From contig JAJXWM010000007.1 in assembly GCA_021781615.1 (NCBI GenBank), positions 1-64,000 of the forward strand: 64,000 nucleotides of DNA. The letters run 5' to 3'. The DNA is from Pseudomonadota bacterium. GTDB lineage: Bacteria > Pseudomonadota > Gammaproteobacteria > UBA9339. A model generated the notes under the pieces. It made no database searches. It was not told the DNA's origin and worked only from the letters and a program-made list of their open reading frames with translations. Below, piece by piece: positions 63,304 through 64,000 of the stretch. The position numbers and the translations under genes are program-made. Every line of letters starts with the position of its first letter. The first letter of the stretch is position 1.

Positions 63304-63636
63304 GTTTTATGATTTATTTGTGTGGATTTTGTGTTCACTATCAACCAACCATATTTATCGAAAATTTTCTAATCTTTGGGATTTTTCTGGAGCACATAAA
63401 CAGCTTGTGGTTATTGTTTTTTTCTATCTCCTTTAGACGACTTTGCAATCCTTCAAATTTCCAAAGCCTAAAAAACCTACGGTAAATGCGAGCTATGGGT
63501 ATTAAGTTTTCTAAGCTAACCAATCACTATTTGATTTGACATATTCTGACCCCAAAGTAACGATAAAGTCTATTATAATAGGCTTTTGCTTGTTTTTGTA
63601 GGAATACTTTTATCTTATGGAAGTATAAGCAAAAGT

Positions 63637-63712
63637 TGATAGAAAATTTTATTTTGACTGGATTCCCTGGAAGCATGCGGGAATAACATTTACTTTCGGA
63701 TTGAGACAGCCC
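63637..63712. repeat. Family-B dispersed repeat, copy 2
   Basis: AGAAAATTTTATTTTGACTG, GATTCCCTGGAAGCATGCGGGAAT, AACATTTACTTTCGGATTGA and GACAGCCCC. The hairpin left arm has lost CGC relative to copy 1, so this copy is partly decayed. It ends 40 bp before the lgt stop codon. Confidence 0.75.
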
Positions 63713-63751
63713 CAGAGTATAGCAAAAAGAAACGAAATTTGGATTGTTTTG

Positions 63752-64000
63752 CTAGGTATTTTTTCCCCGATTATAAAACCACATCATGTACGCGCCAACT
63801 GCAATCATGGGTAAAGATAATAATTGTCCCATGGTAAGCCAATTGGCTGCGATGAAGCCGATGTGGACATCAGGATCGCGGAAAAACTCACAAGTAAAGC
63901 GGATGACCCCATAACAGCACAAAAACAAAGCACTAGTTGTGCCTTTTGGTCTTGGTTTTGAACTATAAATCCAAATTATGATGAATAATACGATGCCTTC
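63752..64000 (-). CDS. lgt: Prolipoprotein diacylglyceryl transferase, C-terminal part
   Basis: Eighty-two codons of the C-terminus, read on the minus strand and running off the window end: EGIVLFIIIWIYSSKPRPKG, TTSALFLCCYGVIRFTCEFF, RDPDVHIGFIAANWLTMGQL, LSLPMIAVGAYMMWFYNRGKNT. This is the last two membrane segments of Lgt with the conserved RDPD and LTMGQLLSLPM stretches. Lgt attaches diacylglycerol to lipoprotein Cys residues in the inner membrane. The stop is TAG at 63752-63754. Confidence 0.92.
   Translation of the reverse strand, partial: EGIVLFIIIWIYSSKPRPKGTTSALFLCCYGVIRFTCEFFRDPDVHIGFIAANWLTMGQLLSLPMIAVGAYMMWFYNRGKNT

Noticed and set aside
63132-63523. Frames of 117 (+) and 60 (-) codons after transposase 2
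   Set aside because: The plus frame runs through the 110-bp inverted repeat and overlaps the transposase start; the minus frame has no motif and no ribosome site.

Overview
The window comes from a low-GC gammaproteobacterium, very probably a member of the Legionellales (Legionella/Coxiella/Aquicella-like intracellular bacteria). The strongest evidence is a recognisable icmW and icmX pair from the Dot/Icm (type IVB) secretion system at 15.5-17.9 kb. A gammaproteobacterial housekeeping set agrees with this: rpsP-rimM-trmD-rplS, gpmI-envC-ctpA, secB with a YibN-like rhodanese, trxA...rho, and a sigma-32. The genus cannot be fixed from the sequence alone.

Layout. 0-2.5 kb: 3' part of a large exported beta-propeller protein. 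2.5-3.5 kb: a decayed IS5-type transposase fragment running into a small exported protein. 3.9-7.1 kb: an aromatic amino-acid transporter and a cytoplasmic alpha-amylase carrying an N-terminal cyclic-nucleotide-binding domain. 7.4-15.4 kb: comM, rplY-pth, then rpsP-rimM-(FkbM methyltransferase)-trmD-rplS-ogt-hldE. 15.5-20 kb: icmW, an unknown exported protein and icmX, divergent from a secreted TPR protein with a possible MACPF-like signature. 20-22.3 kb: an HUH (IS200/RAYT-like) transposase followed by an array of palindromes with a 620-bp tandem period. 22.3-26.2 kb: an outer-membrane barrel and a second giant propeller protein. 26.2-31 kb: mnmG, a double-glycine-leader small protein, tRNA-Gln with two inserted structured elements around it, prs and sodB. 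31-41.3 kb: SPOR and DUF945 proteins, glmS, rho, an exported amidase, trxA, yggU, rpoH behind a CIRCE element, secB and a rhodanese. 41.4-47.5 kb: gpmI, envC, ctpA, an MFS transporter and ruvX. 47.5-51.6 kb: a MITE-like element, a third giant propeller protein and an LVIVD-repeat protein. 51.7-57 kb: rpe, folD, rpiA, M3 oligopeptidase, coaX. 57-64 kb: an accessory stretch with two unknown proteins, a broken thaumatin-like gene, an M32 carboxypeptidase, a second HUH transposase inside long inverted repeats, and the 3' end of lgt.

The window mixes a conserved chromosomal core (translation, envelope, pentose/folate metabolism, stress response) with host-interaction genes and several families of structured intergenic repeats. 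The repeats are the most unusual part. At least four families recur, two of them show compensatory changes that preserve hairpins, and one is associated with two transposase genes whose products are about 63% identical. All identifications come from reading the sequence by eye; no database search was run.
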